NCBI RefSeq assembly: GCF_024746835.1
Contig: NZ_CP080531.1
Span: 6,716,001-6,780,000, forward strand
Direction: 5' to 3'
DNA: 64,000 nt
From: Mesorhizobium sp. AR02
GTDB taxonomy: Bacteria; Pseudomonadota; Alphaproteobacteria; Rhizobiales; Rhizobiaceae
Position numbers and translations under genes: made by a program. Positions 36,734-46,629 of this stretch are shown one piece after another (position 1 is the first letter of the stretch; each line of letters begins with the position of its first letter). The notes under the pieces were generated by a model that saw nothing but the letters and a program-made list of their open reading frames with translations, did not search any database and was not told the origin of the DNA.

Positions 36734-38737
36734 TCACTCCTCCTCCGCCGCGCCGAACCCCGCGTCCATGGTGGCGCTGGTAGGGCTCGCCCAGGGTGTA
36801 GCGTGATTGTCGATGCGCATCTGGAAGATGAAATAGGTCGGCGAGCAGAAGCCGATGCCTTTGACCTTGGCGACACCTGGCGTGTCCGGCGGCAGCGACT
36901 GGCACATATAATCCTCGCGGCAGAAATGATCGGCCGAGCAGGCCGGCCGGTTGCCGCGATTGACCGCGCCGCCGAGGCACTGGTCGAAATTGTTGGTCGC
37001 CACGCAAGTGTCGAATTTCTTGCCGCCGACCAGCCCGCAGATTTCGGACGGCATCGGCCTGCCCTTCTTGAAGGCGGCAAAGCTGCGGTCCTTGTCGTCG
37101 CAGGCGCGATAGGCGATGCCAGCCGGCACACCAATCTTCGGTGGCCGGCAGGTATAGGCGGTCCGAGAAATTCCCGGCGCGAAGGCGGCGAACTGGCCTG
37201 ATATCGTGTAGCGGTCGTTGAAAGGCTGCGACTGATTGCTGGCAATCGACCCGGTCAGGCAGGGATGGCCGGAGAACATTCTTGGGCTGTCCTTGGGCAG
37301 CAGACACTGCGCCAGCGTGGTGCGCACATCAGATGCGGTCGCCAGCGGCGTGCAGACCGTGCCGCCGCCGCACTGCCAGGTCGCACCAAAGCGCTTGGCA
37401 TCGTCCGGCATCAGGCACGGCATCGCCATTTCGGCTGGCGCGTAATCGACATCGCCGGCATCGGTCCAGATGGCAGGCGGCGCGAAGGACAGCGGCCGGT
37501 AGTGGTTCGGCTCCTTGCCTTCTTGCGTTGCGCGCAGCCAGGCCTGGCGCCGGGGAATCTCGGCATGGAGATGCGGTGAGATGCCGACCTCGATGCGGTT
37601 GAGCGGCGACGTCGTCTTGTCGTCGAGGCCGATGAGGTGGAAGCCGGCCGTGGATCCCGCCTGGTGACAGCCCTGGCAGGCGCCATTGTCCAGTCGCTCG
37701 ACCAGCGCTTCCGGCGTGCGCACCAGTTTCAGCGAGGAATAATCGAGCGATGCGAATTCCTTGGATTGGAATAATTGCGTAAACGGATGATTGGCTTGCC
37801 GCGCACTGCCGAAGGTCGACCACGAGATGACCTTTCTAGCGAGGAATTCGTCGGGGATTTCATAGACGCCGAGATCGACCGCCGCGACGTTGGCGCTGAC
37901 ATAATCGGCCAGCCGTTTCTTCAGCTCCGCGTCTTGTGAGAGACGTTCGGTGTCCGGCGTATTCTCCAGCGGCTTCTCGCCGACCGTGGCGCCATCGATG
38001 GCGAAGATCCGCATGAGGTAGGCTGCCTGCCCGCCGAATTCGGTCTCCTGGCCGGAGGGAAAGCGCACGATCTGCGCATTGAGTTCGAGCTGCTTGAAGG
38101 TCAGCCCGGCTCGCTCCAGCGGCCCGCCGCTCAGCCAGCCGGCATCGACGCTCTCATCGAGTTGCGGCGTCCAGCGCCCGGCCACGCCGACGCAGCCGCC
38201 ATCAGGGTCGGGTGCCGCACTGTAGACGGCGTTGAAGTTGAACGGCAGCCGCGAGGCCAGGACCTTGCCGTCCTTCCTGAAACTGTAGGCCAGGCGATAG
38301 ATGAAACGCACCTCGCCGCAGCTCTTGTCGCCTTCCAAGGCGGCGAAATCACGCCGGTCCAGCCGATTGACGACGCCGACCAGCCGGAAGCGTGCCGCCT
38401 CGGTCTTCAGCCAGCGCATGTCCATGATGCGGCCGACATTGCCGTCGGTGACCTCGTAGAGCGTGCGCCCGCCGGCCTTCATCTCGGCCCGCAGCGTGGC
38501 GGTGTCTGATGCCACCGTATCGACGACCGCATGATAGGCCGGCGCCTTGTCATAGAGCGTCTTCAGATCGTCCGCGTCATCGACGCCGAAAATGCCGGCG
38601 AAGCCAAAACCCTTGGCATCGAGTGCGGCGAGAACCGCCGGATCATCGACGATGGTCACCGGATTTCCGGCGCTCGCTGCCGAAGCCGCGAAGACGGCAA
38701 CGAGAGTGGCAAGCCACAGAGCCAGAGCACGACGCAT
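36734..38737 (-). CDS. Large secreted Cys-rich protein with CxxCH motif
   Basis: This 667-residue protein has a signal peptide (MRRALALWLATLVAVFAASAASA). A CQGCH motif near residue 358, in LVERLDNGACQGCHQAGS, looks like a c-type heme attachment site. At least a dozen further Cys residues cluster in the C-terminal third (CRPPK, RACDDK, ICGLV, TCVATNNFDQCLGG, ACSADHFCREDYMC), implying several disulfides. No other domain was recognised. The start directly follows the stop of the NAD(P)HX-repair gene (TGAATG). It is probably periplasmic or exported. A link to respiration or oxidation chemistry is plausible but unproved; no neighbour points to a specific role. Confidence 0.8.
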   Translation of the reverse strand: MRRALALWLATLVAVFAASAASAGNPVTIVDDPAVLAALDAKGFGFAGIFGVDDADDLKTLYDKAPAYHAVVDTVASDTATLRAEMKAGGRTLYEVTDGNVGRIMDMRWLKTEAARFRLVGVVNRLDRRDFAALEGDKSCGEVRFIYRLAYSFRKDGKVLASRLPFNFNAVYSAAPDPDGGCVGVAGRWTPQLDESVDAGWLSGGPLERAGLTFKQLELNAQIVRFPSGQETEFGGQAAYLMRIFAIDGATVGEKPLENTPDTERLSQDAELKKRLADYVSANVAAVDLGVYEIPDEFLARKVISWSTFGSARQANHPFTQLFQSKEFASLDYSSLKLVRTPEALVERLDNGACQGCHQAGSTAGFHLIGLDDKTTSPLNRIEVGISPHLHAEIPRRQAWLRATQEGKEPNHYRPLSFAPPAIWTDAGDVDYAPAEMAMPCLMPDDAKRFGATWQCGGGTVCTPLATASDVRTTLAQCLLPKDSPRMFSGHPCLTGSIASNQSQPFNDRYTISGQFAAFAPGISRTAYTCRPPKIGVPAGIAYRACDDKDRSFAAFKKGRPMPSEICGLVGGKKFDTCVATNNFDQCLGGAVNRGNRPACSADHFCREDYMCQSLPPDTPGVAKVKGIGFCSPTYFIFQMRIDNHATPWASPTSATMDAGFGAAEEE

Positions 38738-40267
38738 TCAGGTCGCCTTGCTCGCTTCGACCAGTTCGCGCAGCACTGGCACCAGCGCCAGCGGCAGATC
38801 CTCGGCGATCAGCCCCGGCCCGAACCGGCGGCCGGCCTCGGCATGGATCCACACCGCCGCGCAGGCTGCTTCGAACGCCGGCATGGCTTGCGCCAGCAAC
38901 CCGGCGGCAATGCCGGATAGAACGTCGCCAGAGCCAGCGGTAGCGAGCCACGGCGCGCCATTGGCATTGATCGCCGCCCTGCCATCGGGAGCAGCGATCA
39001 CCGTGTCAGCGCCCTTATAGACAATGACGGCATTGGCACGTTCGGACGCGGCGCGCGCCTTGTCCAGTTTGGACGAGGCGTCATCACTGGCGATGTCTGG
39101 AAACAGCCTGGCGAACTCGCCGTCGTGAGGCGTCATCACCAGAGCCGGTGCATTCGAACTGTGCGCCGCTTCGAACAAGGCGTCCGGCGCCTCGCGAAAC
39201 GCGGTGATCGCATCGGCATCGAACACAAGCCCATCGACCTGTGACGAAGCATTCTGCGGCTGGCCGGAGGCGAGGAGTGCCAGCCCAAAGGTCCGTGTTT
39301 TTTCACCAACGCCAAAGCCGGGCCCGAGGACGAAGGCGGAAGGCCGGCGCTCGCCGACAAATTCCCTGATGTCCGCGACGCCATCGGTCTTGCGCAGCAT
39401 GATCGAGGTCAGATGGGCGGCATTGACCTGCATAGCGTTGCCCGGAGATAGCACGGTCACCGCCCCTGCCCCGCTTCGGGCTGCCGCAAGCGCCGACAAC
39501 CGCGCCGCGCCAGTGGCGCTCGGCCCGCCGGAAAAGACGCCGACATGGCCGCGTTTGTATTTGTGCGCGTCGACGGCCGGAACCGGAAAACCACGCAGCC
39601 AAAGCGCCGGCCTGTTCTCGAACGCCCGGGGCTGGAGCCGTGCAATGATGTCGTCGCCGATGCCGATATCGGCAAGCACGATCTCGTCACACCGTTCGCG
39701 ACCAGGCAGAAGCAGATGGCCGGGCTTCTTGCGTGCAAAGGTGACGGTAACATCAGCGGTAAATGCCTTGCCCAACACTTTGCCGCTATCACCGGAAACG
39801 CCGGAAGGCAGATCGACCGCGACAACGGGCAAACGCCGATCGGTGGCGATATCGACCGCTCTCGCGGCATCGCCGGACAGCGGCTTGGACAGCCCTGCCC
39901 CGTAAAGCGCGTCGACTACGATCGAGCCGGGCTCGGCCTCAAAGCCGGACAGTGGCCGAGGCGTGACCAGGCACTCCGCTGCGGCGAGCGCCGCGTCGCT
40001 TTGCGGCCTCGGCGCACCGGACGCCCAGATCGTGGTGGCAACGTCGCTGCCGGACAGGATGCGGGCGACGACATAGCCATCGCCACCGTTGTTGCCGGGG
40101 CCGCACAACACATGGACATGTGTCGCTGAGGGATAGCGCCTGAGAACTTCGGCCGCGACGGCTTCACCAGCGCGGCGCATCAGGCCGATGCCGTCGACTG
40201 GACCGGCGGCAATCGTCAGCCGGTCCGCCTCGGCCATTTCGGCGGAGATAAGAAGTTCGTTGCTCAT
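38738..40267 (-). CDS. nnr: Bifunctional NAD(P)HX epimerase/ADP-dependent dehydratase
   Basis: This fused enzyme repairs hydrated NAD(P)H. The N-terminal epimerase domain (about 1-215) shows HVLCGPGNNGGDGYVVARIL and VDALYGAGLSKPLSG. The C-terminal dehydratase (about 225-500) has FSGGPSATGAARLSALAAARSGAGAV, VLGPGF, TPHDGEFARLF and the ADP-binding AGSGDVLSGI. At 509 residues it is the usual two-domain form. It precedes the secreted CxxCH protein gene on the same strand with no gap. It stands divergent from glnB across the nitrogen-regulated promoter region. Confidence 0.94.
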   Translation of the reverse strand: MSNELLISAEMAEADRLTIAAGPVDGIGLMRRAGEAVAAEVLRRYPSATHVHVLCGPGNNGGDGYVVARILSGSDVATTIWASGAPRPQSDAALAAAECLVTPRPLSGFEAEPGSIVVDALYGAGLSKPLSGDAARAVDIATDRRLPVVAVDLPSGVSGDSGKVLGKAFTADVTVTFARKKPGHLLLPGRERCDEIVLADIGIGDDIIARLQPRAFENRPALWLRGFPVPAVDAHKYKRGHVGVFSGGPSATGAARLSALAAARSGAGAVTVLSPGNAMQVNAAHLTSIMLRKTDGVADIREFVGERRPSAFVLGPGFGVGEKTRTFGLALLASGQPQNASSQVDGLVFDADAITAFREAPDALFEAAHSSNAPALVMTPHDGEFARLFPDIASDDASSKLDKARAASERANAVIVYKGADTVIAAPDGRAAINANGAPWLATAGSGDVLSGIAAGLLAQAMPAFEAACAAVWIHAEAGRRFGPGLIAEDLPLALVPVLRELVEASKAT

Positions 40268-40546
40268 GGATTGCCGATCCGCATTCGATCAAGCATTGTC
40301 CAGTTTTCGAGCCGAAGCAAACGAAGAGGAGTTGTCGCGATCCGCCGCCAGACCGTTAAGATGTGCGCCGCAGGCACAAAATTGCCCACTATATGAGCAA
40401 CTTGCCTAGATTTTGTGCGGACGCCGGCGTGGGCACTGTGTAGGCTCCAGCAATCCATGCCGCAACCGATGCAGTGAATGACGCGAATTTGCATCCCGGC
40501 GCGGCATGGCTTCGAAATCGTATGAGACCGCTTCGAATCCCTCGGA

Positions 40547-40563
40547 TTGGCACAGTTCGTGCT
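40547..40563 (+). promoter_or_regulatory. Sigma-54 promoter of glnBA
   Basis: The sequence TTGGCACAGTTCGTGCT has GG and GC exactly 10 bases apart, with TTGGCAC on the -24 side and a partial -12 TGCT. It lies 60 bases upstream of the glnB start. This spacing is diagnostic for RpoN promoters, and glnBA is a classic NtrC/RpoN target in rhizobia. An upstream NtrC site was looked for; only a GTGC-N14-GCAC arrangement was found, which is not convincing. Confidence 0.85.
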
Positions 40564-40566
40564 TGA

Positions 40567-40962
<396 letters not shown>

Positions 40963-41023
40963 CGCGGCCATCCTCTAAGAAACGTCATCCATCAAAAAAC
41001 GTCATCAAACAGGGATACATGAC

Positions 41024-42433
41024 ATGACGACAGCCAAAGACATCATGAAGCAGATCAAGGACAACGACGTGAAATTCGTCGACCTGCGCTTCACCGACCC
41101 GAAGGGCAAGCTGCAGCACGTAACGATGGATGTCGTCGAGGTCGAGGAAGACATGTTTGCCGACGGCGTCATGTTCGACGGCTCCTCGATTGCCGGCTGG
41201 AAGGCCATTAACGAGTCCGACATGGTGCTTATGCCCGATCCGGACACGGTCCACATGGACCCGTTCTTCGCGCAGTCGACCATGGTCATCCTGTGCGACA
41301 TCCTCGACCCGGTTTCCGGCGAATCCTACAACCGCGATCCGCGCGGCACCGCCAAGAAGGCCGAGGCCTACATGAAGGCCGAAGGCATCGGCGACCAGAT
41401 CTTCGTCGGCCCGGAAGCCGAATTCTTCGTGTTCGACGACGTCAAATACAAGGCCGATCCCTACAACACCGGCTTCAAGCTCGATTCCACTGAGCTGCCG
41501 TCGAATGACGACACCGACTACGAGACCGGCAATCTCGGCCACCGCCCGCGCATCAAGGGCGGCTATTTCCCGGTGCCGCCGATCGACAGCGCGCAGGACA
41601 TGCGCTCCGAGATGCTGACCGTGCTCGCCGAAATGGGCGTGCGCGTCGAAAAGCACCACCATGAGGTGGCAGCCGCCCAGCACGAACTCGGCATCAAGTT
41701 CGACACGCTGGTCCGCAACGCGGACAAGATGCTGATCTACAAGTACGTCGTGCATCAGGTCGCCAATGCCTACGGCAAGACGGCGACCTTCATGCCGAAG
41801 CCGATCTTCGGCGACAACGGCTCGGGCATGCACGTCCACCAGTCGATCTGGAAGGGTGGCAAGCCGACCTTCGCCGGCAATGAATATGCCGGCCTTTCGG
41901 AAAGCTGCCTGTTCTACATCGGCGGCATCATCAAGCACGCCAAGGCGATCAACGCCTTCACCAACCCGCTGACCAACTCCTACAAGCGTCTGGTGCCCGG
42001 CTACGAAGCGCCGGTGCTGCTCGCCTATTCGGCGCGCAACCGCTCGGCGTCCTGCCGCATCCCGTTCGGCTCGTCGCCGAAGGCCAAGCGCGTCGAGGTC
42101 CGCTTCCCCGATCCGGGCGCGAACCCCTACCTCGCCTTCGCCGCCATGCTGATGGCCGGCCTCGACGGCATCAAGAACAAGATCCACCCGGGACAGCCGA
42201 TGGACAAGGATCTCTACGACCTGCCGCCGAAGGAGCTGAAGAAGATTCCGACCGTCTGCGGTTCGCTGCGCGAAGCCTTGCAGAGCCTCGACAAGGACCG
42301 CGGCTTCCTGAAGGCCGGCGGCGTCTTCGACGACGACCAGATCGACAGCTACATCGAGCTGAAGATGGCCGAGGTGATGCGCTTTGAAATGACCCCGCAT
42401 CCGGTCGAGTACGACATGTACTACTCGGTGTAA
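41024..42433 (+). CDS. glnA: Glutamine synthetase type I
   Basis: GlnA makes glutamine from glutamate, ammonia and ATP. This 469-residue form is the dodecameric, adenylylation-controlled enzyme. Visible motifs are [44 protein letters not shown], the ATP-site region [16 protein letters not shown] and [19 protein letters not shown]. The adenylylated Tyr is in [10 protein letters not shown] near residue 397. It is the second gene of glnBA. The other synthetase (glnII) lies about 8 kb further along the same window. Confidence 0.98.
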   Translation: MTTAKDIMKQIKDNDVKFVDLRFTDPKGKLQHVTMDVVEVEEDMFADGVMFDGSSIAGWKAINESDMVLMPDPDTVHMDPFFAQSTMVILCDILDPVSGESYNRDPRGTAKKAEAYMKAEGIGDQIFVGPEAEFFVFDDVKYKADPYNTGFKLDSTELPSNDDTDYETGNLGHRPRIKGGYFPVPPIDSAQDMRSEMLTVLAEMGVRVEKHHHEVAAAQHELGIKFDTLVRNADKMLIYKYVVHQVANAYGKTATFMPKPIFGDNGSGMHVHQSIWKGGKPTFAGNEYAGLSESCLFYIGGIIKHAKAINAFTNPLTNSYKRLVPGYEAPVLLAYSARNRSASCRIPFGSSPKAKRVEVRFPDPGANPYLAFAAMLMAGLDGIKNKIHPGQPMDKDLYDLPPKELKKIPTVCGSLREALQSLDKDRGFLKAGGVFDDDQIDSYIELKMAEVMRFEMTPHPVEYDMYYSV

Positions 42434-42453
42434 GAACCCGTCGGATAGCGTTG

Positions 42454-42490
42454 AAAAGCCCTTGAAGGATTTCCCCTTCAAGGGCTTTTT
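42454..42490 (+). terminator. Intrinsic terminator after glnA
   Basis: A long stem, AAAGCCCTTGAAGG with its complement around a short loop, is followed by five T residues, 20 bases after the glnA stop codon. It should end the glnBA transcript. Confidence 0.9.
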
Positions 42491-43050
42491 GCTGTCCCCA
42501 ATGCTTCGCCGATGGATAGCGTGGCCACGCAACAGCGTGGCGAGCTCTTTTGGTTTTTAAGGATTGTTTGATAGTTGGACTTGCTTGGGTCGGTGACCTG
42601 GCAGAGCCGCAAATTAAGGCTAGCGGGCAGCTACTTCAACCGCAATCAATCGCCAGGAGCGAGCGGCACACTGCCTCAGGCTGCAATGCCCGCTCGTCCG
42701 GCGCCCCCGCCAATGCCGTCGTTCAAGAAACCCCGCCCCGTTCGAACAGCATCGCTTTGGCGTAACCCCAAGGCCACGAATACGCATGCCGCAGCGTGAT
42801 CTGTCAACGCCGCCAGCCGAAGGCATAAATCGCGGATTTCGATGTATGAACAGAGGCTTATAGAGAGGATCGTTGGTGTACGGATGAGCTGAAACAGGCT
42901 GTTTTCCGGGCTTTTTCAAGGAACTCGGAAACGCACGACACCGGTGGTGGCAAGGGGCACCAGCCAAAAGCCTCTCCGGCCAGTGAATTTGCCCGGTCCT
43001 TTTCAACCTGACTTTTTTTGGGGGTATTCGCTCCGCCAAGCCAGCACGGC
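42491..43050. other. Gene-free stretch between glnA and the APC permease
   Basis: Several short frames exist on both strands but none has a credible ribosome binding site and composition. The stretch is more AT-rich than its neighbours and includes small palindromic patches (for example TTTTCCGGG... near 42901). No tRNA, rRNA or IS remnant was recognised. Confidence 0.45.
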
Positions 43051-43079
43051 AAAAAGAACCCCGGCAAAGCCGGGGTTCT
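43051..43079 (-). terminator. Intrinsic terminator after the APC permease gene
   Basis: On the minus strand an 11-bp perfect stem (AGAACCCCGGC and its complement) with a three-base loop is followed by five Ts. It is about 30 bases beyond the permease stop. The arm resembles, but is not identical to, the hairpin flanking the insertion sequences. Confidence 0.85.
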
Positions 43080-43107
43080 CGCACGGACAAGCATCGGAGG
43101 GTGACGC

Positions 43108-44529
43108 CTATCCGGCAAGTTCGTCGGGGCCGTGCAGGTTCCAGTCCGTCCGCCTGGCCAGCACCAGCACATAGTAGATGGCCGCCACGACCATGATCAG
43201 CAGCGTCGCGATCAGGCTCGGGCGCCCGAAGGCGGCGTCGAGCAGGTTCTGATAGGCGACATAGACCAGCGCCACGAAGGCAAGGATGGCCGGCACCGGA
43301 AACAAGGGCATGCGGTAGTGTCCGCCAGCCGTGGTGCCGTTGCGGCGCCCGGCAAACGCCGCCACGCAGAGAAGCGCGTAGATCACCACCAGCGAGGTGC
43401 CGCTGACCACCAGCAGCAGGTTGATGTCGATGAAGCAGGCGACCGCCGCCAGCACCGACACGACGATGGTGGCGATCCACGGCGACGCGTAGCTGCCATG
43501 GACGGAGGCGACCGCGGCGTTGATCGGACCGAACCAGGTCTTGTCGCGGCCGGAGCTGAACAGCAGCCGCGCCGCCTGCAGGATGATGGCGATCACCGCG
43601 TTGAAGATCGCAACCGCGATGGCGAGGCTGATCAGCACCGTCAGCGCATGGCCGCCGCGCGCCTCGAGGAAATATTCTATTTTCTGGGGAGCTGCGAGCA
43701 GTCCCGCCAGATCGGGCGACCCCAGCAGCACGGCGGTCAGCGGAATGAGCTCCGCGGCGACCGTGATCAACAGCGCCCACACCACGACCTTGCCGATGTT
43801 GCGTTTGGCGTCCTGTGTCTCCTCGCCGAAATAGGCGGCCGCGCCATAGCCATTATAGGCAAAGAGCGAGACAGCGGTGGCCGCAAGGATGATCCCGGCC
43901 GACGCCGGCACCAGCGTGTTGGTGGCATCGAGCAATTGCGGCGACGTGAACAGGCTCGACAGCGGCCGCTCGACGTGGGCGAAGCCGAGACCGGTCAGGA
44001 TCAGCAGCGCCAGCATCTCGATGCCGAGGAAGATGCCGGTGACGAAGGCGTTGAGCTTGATGCGCATTGCCGCGACCGTGCCGGCCAGCGCGATCGTCAC
44101 CACGCCGACCCATTGCGGGCTGAGGTTGGGAATGAGCACACCGAGATAGGTGCCGACGCCGAGCGCGATGACGGCGACGATCAGCACGATCGAGACGAAC
44201 ACCAGCACCAGCGTGACAAAGCCCCAGAAGCGGCCGAGCGTGCGGCCGATCATGGTGTATTCGCCGCCGGCCATCGGATAGGCCGACGACAGTTCGGCGT
44301 AGACGAAGGCCATGAACAGCCCGATCACCGCGGCAATGACGAAACTGAGAAATGAGCCGGTGCCGGCGAGCGCAATGACGCCCGGCACGATGATGAACAC
44401 CGAGGATGCCGGCGTCACGGCCGACAGCACGATCATCAGCGTGCCCAGTGCATTGAGCGCCCGGTCCAGTCCCTTGGCGGTTGGCGCAGCCTTGTCGACC
44501 GCCCCTGTTGTTGCTTCGTTTGTAGACAT
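43108..44529 (-). CDS. APC-superfamily amino acid permease
   Basis: This 473-residue cytoplasmic membrane protein has about 12 hydrophobic helices. The family pattern begins with a cytoplasmic N-terminus, then VLSAVTPASSVFIIVPGVIALAGTGSFLSFVIAAVIGLFMAFVYAEL, with the unwound first helix region characteristic of APC transporters. SSAYPMAGGEYTMIGRTLGRFWG is a recognisable segment. The C-terminal tail is short. Its substrate is probably an amino acid or a small amine. It is divergent from a TetR-type regulator, and next to that gene is a DmpA-type aminopeptidase, suggesting uptake coupled to peptide or amide breakdown. Confidence 0.93.
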   Translation of the reverse strand: MSTNEATTGAVDKAAPTAKGLDRALNALGTLMIVLSAVTPASSVFIIVPGVIALAGTGSFLSFVIAAVIGLFMAFVYAELSSAYPMAGGEYTMIGRTLGRFWGFVTLVLVFVSIVLIVAVIALGVGTYLGVLIPNLSPQWVGVVTIALAGTVAAMRIKLNAFVTGIFLGIEMLALLILTGLGFAHVERPLSSLFTSPQLLDATNTLVPASAGIILAATAVSLFAYNGYGAAAYFGEETQDAKRNIGKVVVWALLITVAAELIPLTAVLLGSPDLAGLLAAPQKIEYFLEARGGHALTVLISLAIAVAIFNAVIAIILQAARLLFSSGRDKTWFGPINAAVASVHGSYASPWIATIVVSVLAAVACFIDINLLLVVSGTSLVVIYALLCVAAFAGRRNGTTAGGHYRMPLFPVPAILAFVALVYVAYQNLLDAAFGRPSLIATLLIMVVAAIYYVLVLARRTDWNLHGPDELAG

Positions 44530-44676
44530 CGTCCTCCCATTTTTTTAATCAGATAAAAATTATCCTCCGACGCGGAACCTATCGATCGAGTCAGATATCG
44601 TCAACAAATATGGTGCATTGGTGCTTGAAAAATTTCACATGTCAGTTTTTAATTGAATCAAATTCAGGAAACAGAA

Positions 44677-45279
44677 ATGGGACGACCCAAAACCCAGACC
44701 GATCGCCGCCTCACTCTGGTCGCGGCGGCAGAATCGATGATCGCCAAGCGCGGCCTTGCCGGCGTCACCCTGCGCGACGTCGCCAATGAAGCGGGGATGA
44801 GTTCGAGCGCCCTGCTCTACTACTATCCCGGCCTGAAGGACCTGCTGGATGATGTGCAGCGCAAGGCCGTCGAGCGGTTCTGCACGATACGCGCAGCTTC
44901 GGTCGCCGAGATCGCCGATCCGCGGCTGCGGCTGAAAACGATGATCGAAAGCGGGCTGCCGACCGATGCGGACGACCAACTCTGCCGGCTGCTGCTCGAG
45001 CTCGGCGCCTATTCGCGCTCTGAAGCGAGCTATGCGGCCCGCCATATCACCTTGTTCGAGCGGCAGGTGTCGATCTATGTCGGCATCCTGGAAGCGGGCG
45101 CGGCCACCGGCATCTTCAAGCTGCAGGCGACCAGCGAGACGATCGCGCGCAGCCTGGTGGTGCTCGAGGATGGACTGGGGCTGCATCTCGTCAACGTTGT
45201 GCCCGCGGTCGATCAATCTTCGGCCTTGGCAATCCTGACAAGCTATGCCGAGCTTGCGACCGGCTGCGGCCTTCGCTGA
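44677..45279 (+). CDS. TetR-family transcriptional regulator
   Basis: This 200-residue regulator has an N-terminal helix-turn-helix (RRLTLVAAAESMIAKRGLAGVTLRDVANEAGMSSSALLYYYPGLKDLLDDV) and a helical C-terminal ligand domain with a BetI-like or TetR_C-type composition. The ATG (MGRPKTQTDRR) preceded by CAGGAAACAG is the start; an upstream TTG would add eight codons. It stands divergent from the permease with 147 AT-rich bases between, and its stop is 32 bases before the DmpA-type peptidase gene. It probably represses both genes and responds to their substrate. Confidence 0.92.
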   Translation: MGRPKTQTDRRLTLVAAAESMIAKRGLAGVTLRDVANEAGMSSSALLYYYPGLKDLLDDVQRKAVERFCTIRAASVAEIADPRLRLKTMIESGLPTDADDQLCRLLLELGAYSRSEASYAARHITLFERQVSIYVGILEAGAATGIFKLQATSETIARSLVVLEDGLGLHLVNVVPAVDQSSALAILTSYAELATGCGLR

Positions 45280-45311
45280 GCCCGCTTACATCAACGGAGC
45301 GAAACCCAAGC

Positions 45312-46469
45312 ATGGACCAACTGCCCACCCAAATCACCACGCCAGCCGGTAAGGCGCGAGCCCGCGCGCTCGCCATTCCCTTGCAAGGCACGCCCGGTCC
45401 CGCCAATGCCATCACCGATGTCGACGGCGTCCTGGTCGGTTATTCCACGATCATCAAGGGCGAAGGCGAGCTCGACCGCGGACAAGGACCGGTGCGCACC
45501 GGCGTGACGGCCATCCTGCCATTCGGCCATGAAGGCGTCGGCGTCGCCTGCGCCGCCGGCTACCACTCCTTCAACGGCAATGGCGAGATGACCGGCGCAT
45601 CGTGGATCGAGGAAGCCGGCAGCATCAGCCTGCCGATCCTGATAACCAACACCCATGCGATCGGCCCCTGCCATCGCGGCGTCATCGATTGGGTGGCGCG
45701 CCACAAGCCCAGTGTCGCGAGCCAGTGGCTGCTGCCGGTGGTGGCCGAGACCTGGGACGGCTATCTCAACGACATCAACGGCTCGCATGTCACAGTCGAT
45801 CACGCGATGGCCGCGATTGACAACGCAGCAAGCGGGCGCATCGAGGAAGGCTCGGTCGGCGGCGGCACGGGCATGAATTGCTATGCCTTCAAGGGCGGCT
45901 CGGGCACGGCCTCGCGGATCGTCGATTACGGCCATCGTTCCTACACGGTCGGCGTCTTCCTGCAGGCCAATTTCGGTTCGCGCCGCGAACTCACCATCGC
46001 CGGCGTACCGCTTGGTGATCGGCTGGCAGACGACAACCCGATGGAAACGTACTTCCGGGGTGGCCCGACGGGCGCCGGCTCCTGCATCGGCATCATCGCC
46101 ACCGACGCCCCGCTCTTGCCTGGCCAATGCAAGGCGCTGGCCCGGCGTGTACCGCTCGGCCTGGCGCGGACCGGCACTACGGGCTCGCATTTCTCCGGCG
46201 ATATTTTCCTCGGCTTCTCGACCGCCAACCGCGATGCGCTCAACGGCCGCTTTCCCAAAGGCCCTGCCAGCGAAGAGAGCTACAGCCGCATGGATTTCAT
46301 CCCGTGGGGTCGCATGGACGATTTCTATGCTGCCGTCGTGCAGGCAACCGAGGAGGCAGTGCTCAACGCGCTCGTCGCCAACAGTGACATGATCGGTCGC
46401 GACGGCAACCGTACGCCGGCTTTGCCCCATGCCAAGGTCGTCGCCGCACTGAAGGTGCGCGCGACGTGA
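45312..46469 (+). CDS. P1-family (DmpA-type) aminopeptidase
   Basis: This 385-residue protein belongs to the DmpA/BapA group, which self-cleaves into two chains before the nucleophile residue. The predicted cleavage is between Gly and Ser in PTGAGSCIGIIATDAP near residue 259. N-terminal blocks ITDVDGVLVGYSTI and TGVTAILPFGHEGVGVACAAG, with the Asn-rich NTHAIGPCHRGV, are family features. Known members release N-terminal L- or D-amino acids, or act on beta-peptides. The gene follows a TetR regulator and lies near an amino acid permease, so the three probably form a catabolic unit for an unusual peptide or amide. Confidence 0.93.
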   Translation: MDQLPTQITTPAGKARARALAIPLQGTPGPANAITDVDGVLVGYSTIIKGEGELDRGQGPVRTGVTAILPFGHEGVGVACAAGYHSFNGNGEMTGASWIEEAGSISLPILITNTHAIGPCHRGVIDWVARHKPSVASQWLLPVVAETWDGYLNDINGSHVTVDHAMAAIDNAASGRIEEGSVGGGTGMNCYAFKGGSGTASRIVDYGHRSYTVGVFLQANFGSRRELTIAGVPLGDRLADDNPMETYFRGGPTGAGSCIGIIATDAPLLPGQCKALARRVPLGLARTGTTGSHFSGDIFLGFSTANRDALNGRFPKGPASEESYSRMDFIPWGRMDDFYAAVVQATEEAVLNALVANSDMIGRDGNRTPALPHAKVVAALKVRAT

Positions 46470-46629
46470 TCGCCGACTGATCCTTTGCACGCTATAATCC
46501 GGGGCGGCACCAGCAAGCTGCCGCCCGACGACAAAGCTCTCGCAGTCATCTCTTCAATTTTCATGACCGGATTCACCCGGTCATAAATCTATCCATCTAT
46601 CCTCGGGTGCGAAGATGGAGCATTACCCG

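Noticed and set aside
40385..40445. GTGC-N14-GCAC as NtrC site before glnB
   Set aside because: Spacing and flanks do not match the NtrC consensus well enough to call.
40985..42532. 515-codon open frame on minus strand opposite glnA
   Set aside because: Antisense shadow of a highly biased glnA sequence, with no start signals or family features.
43132..44355. 407-codon open frame opposite the APC permease
   Set aside because: Very His/Asp/Gln/Arg-rich, typical of the reverse strand of a membrane-protein gene.
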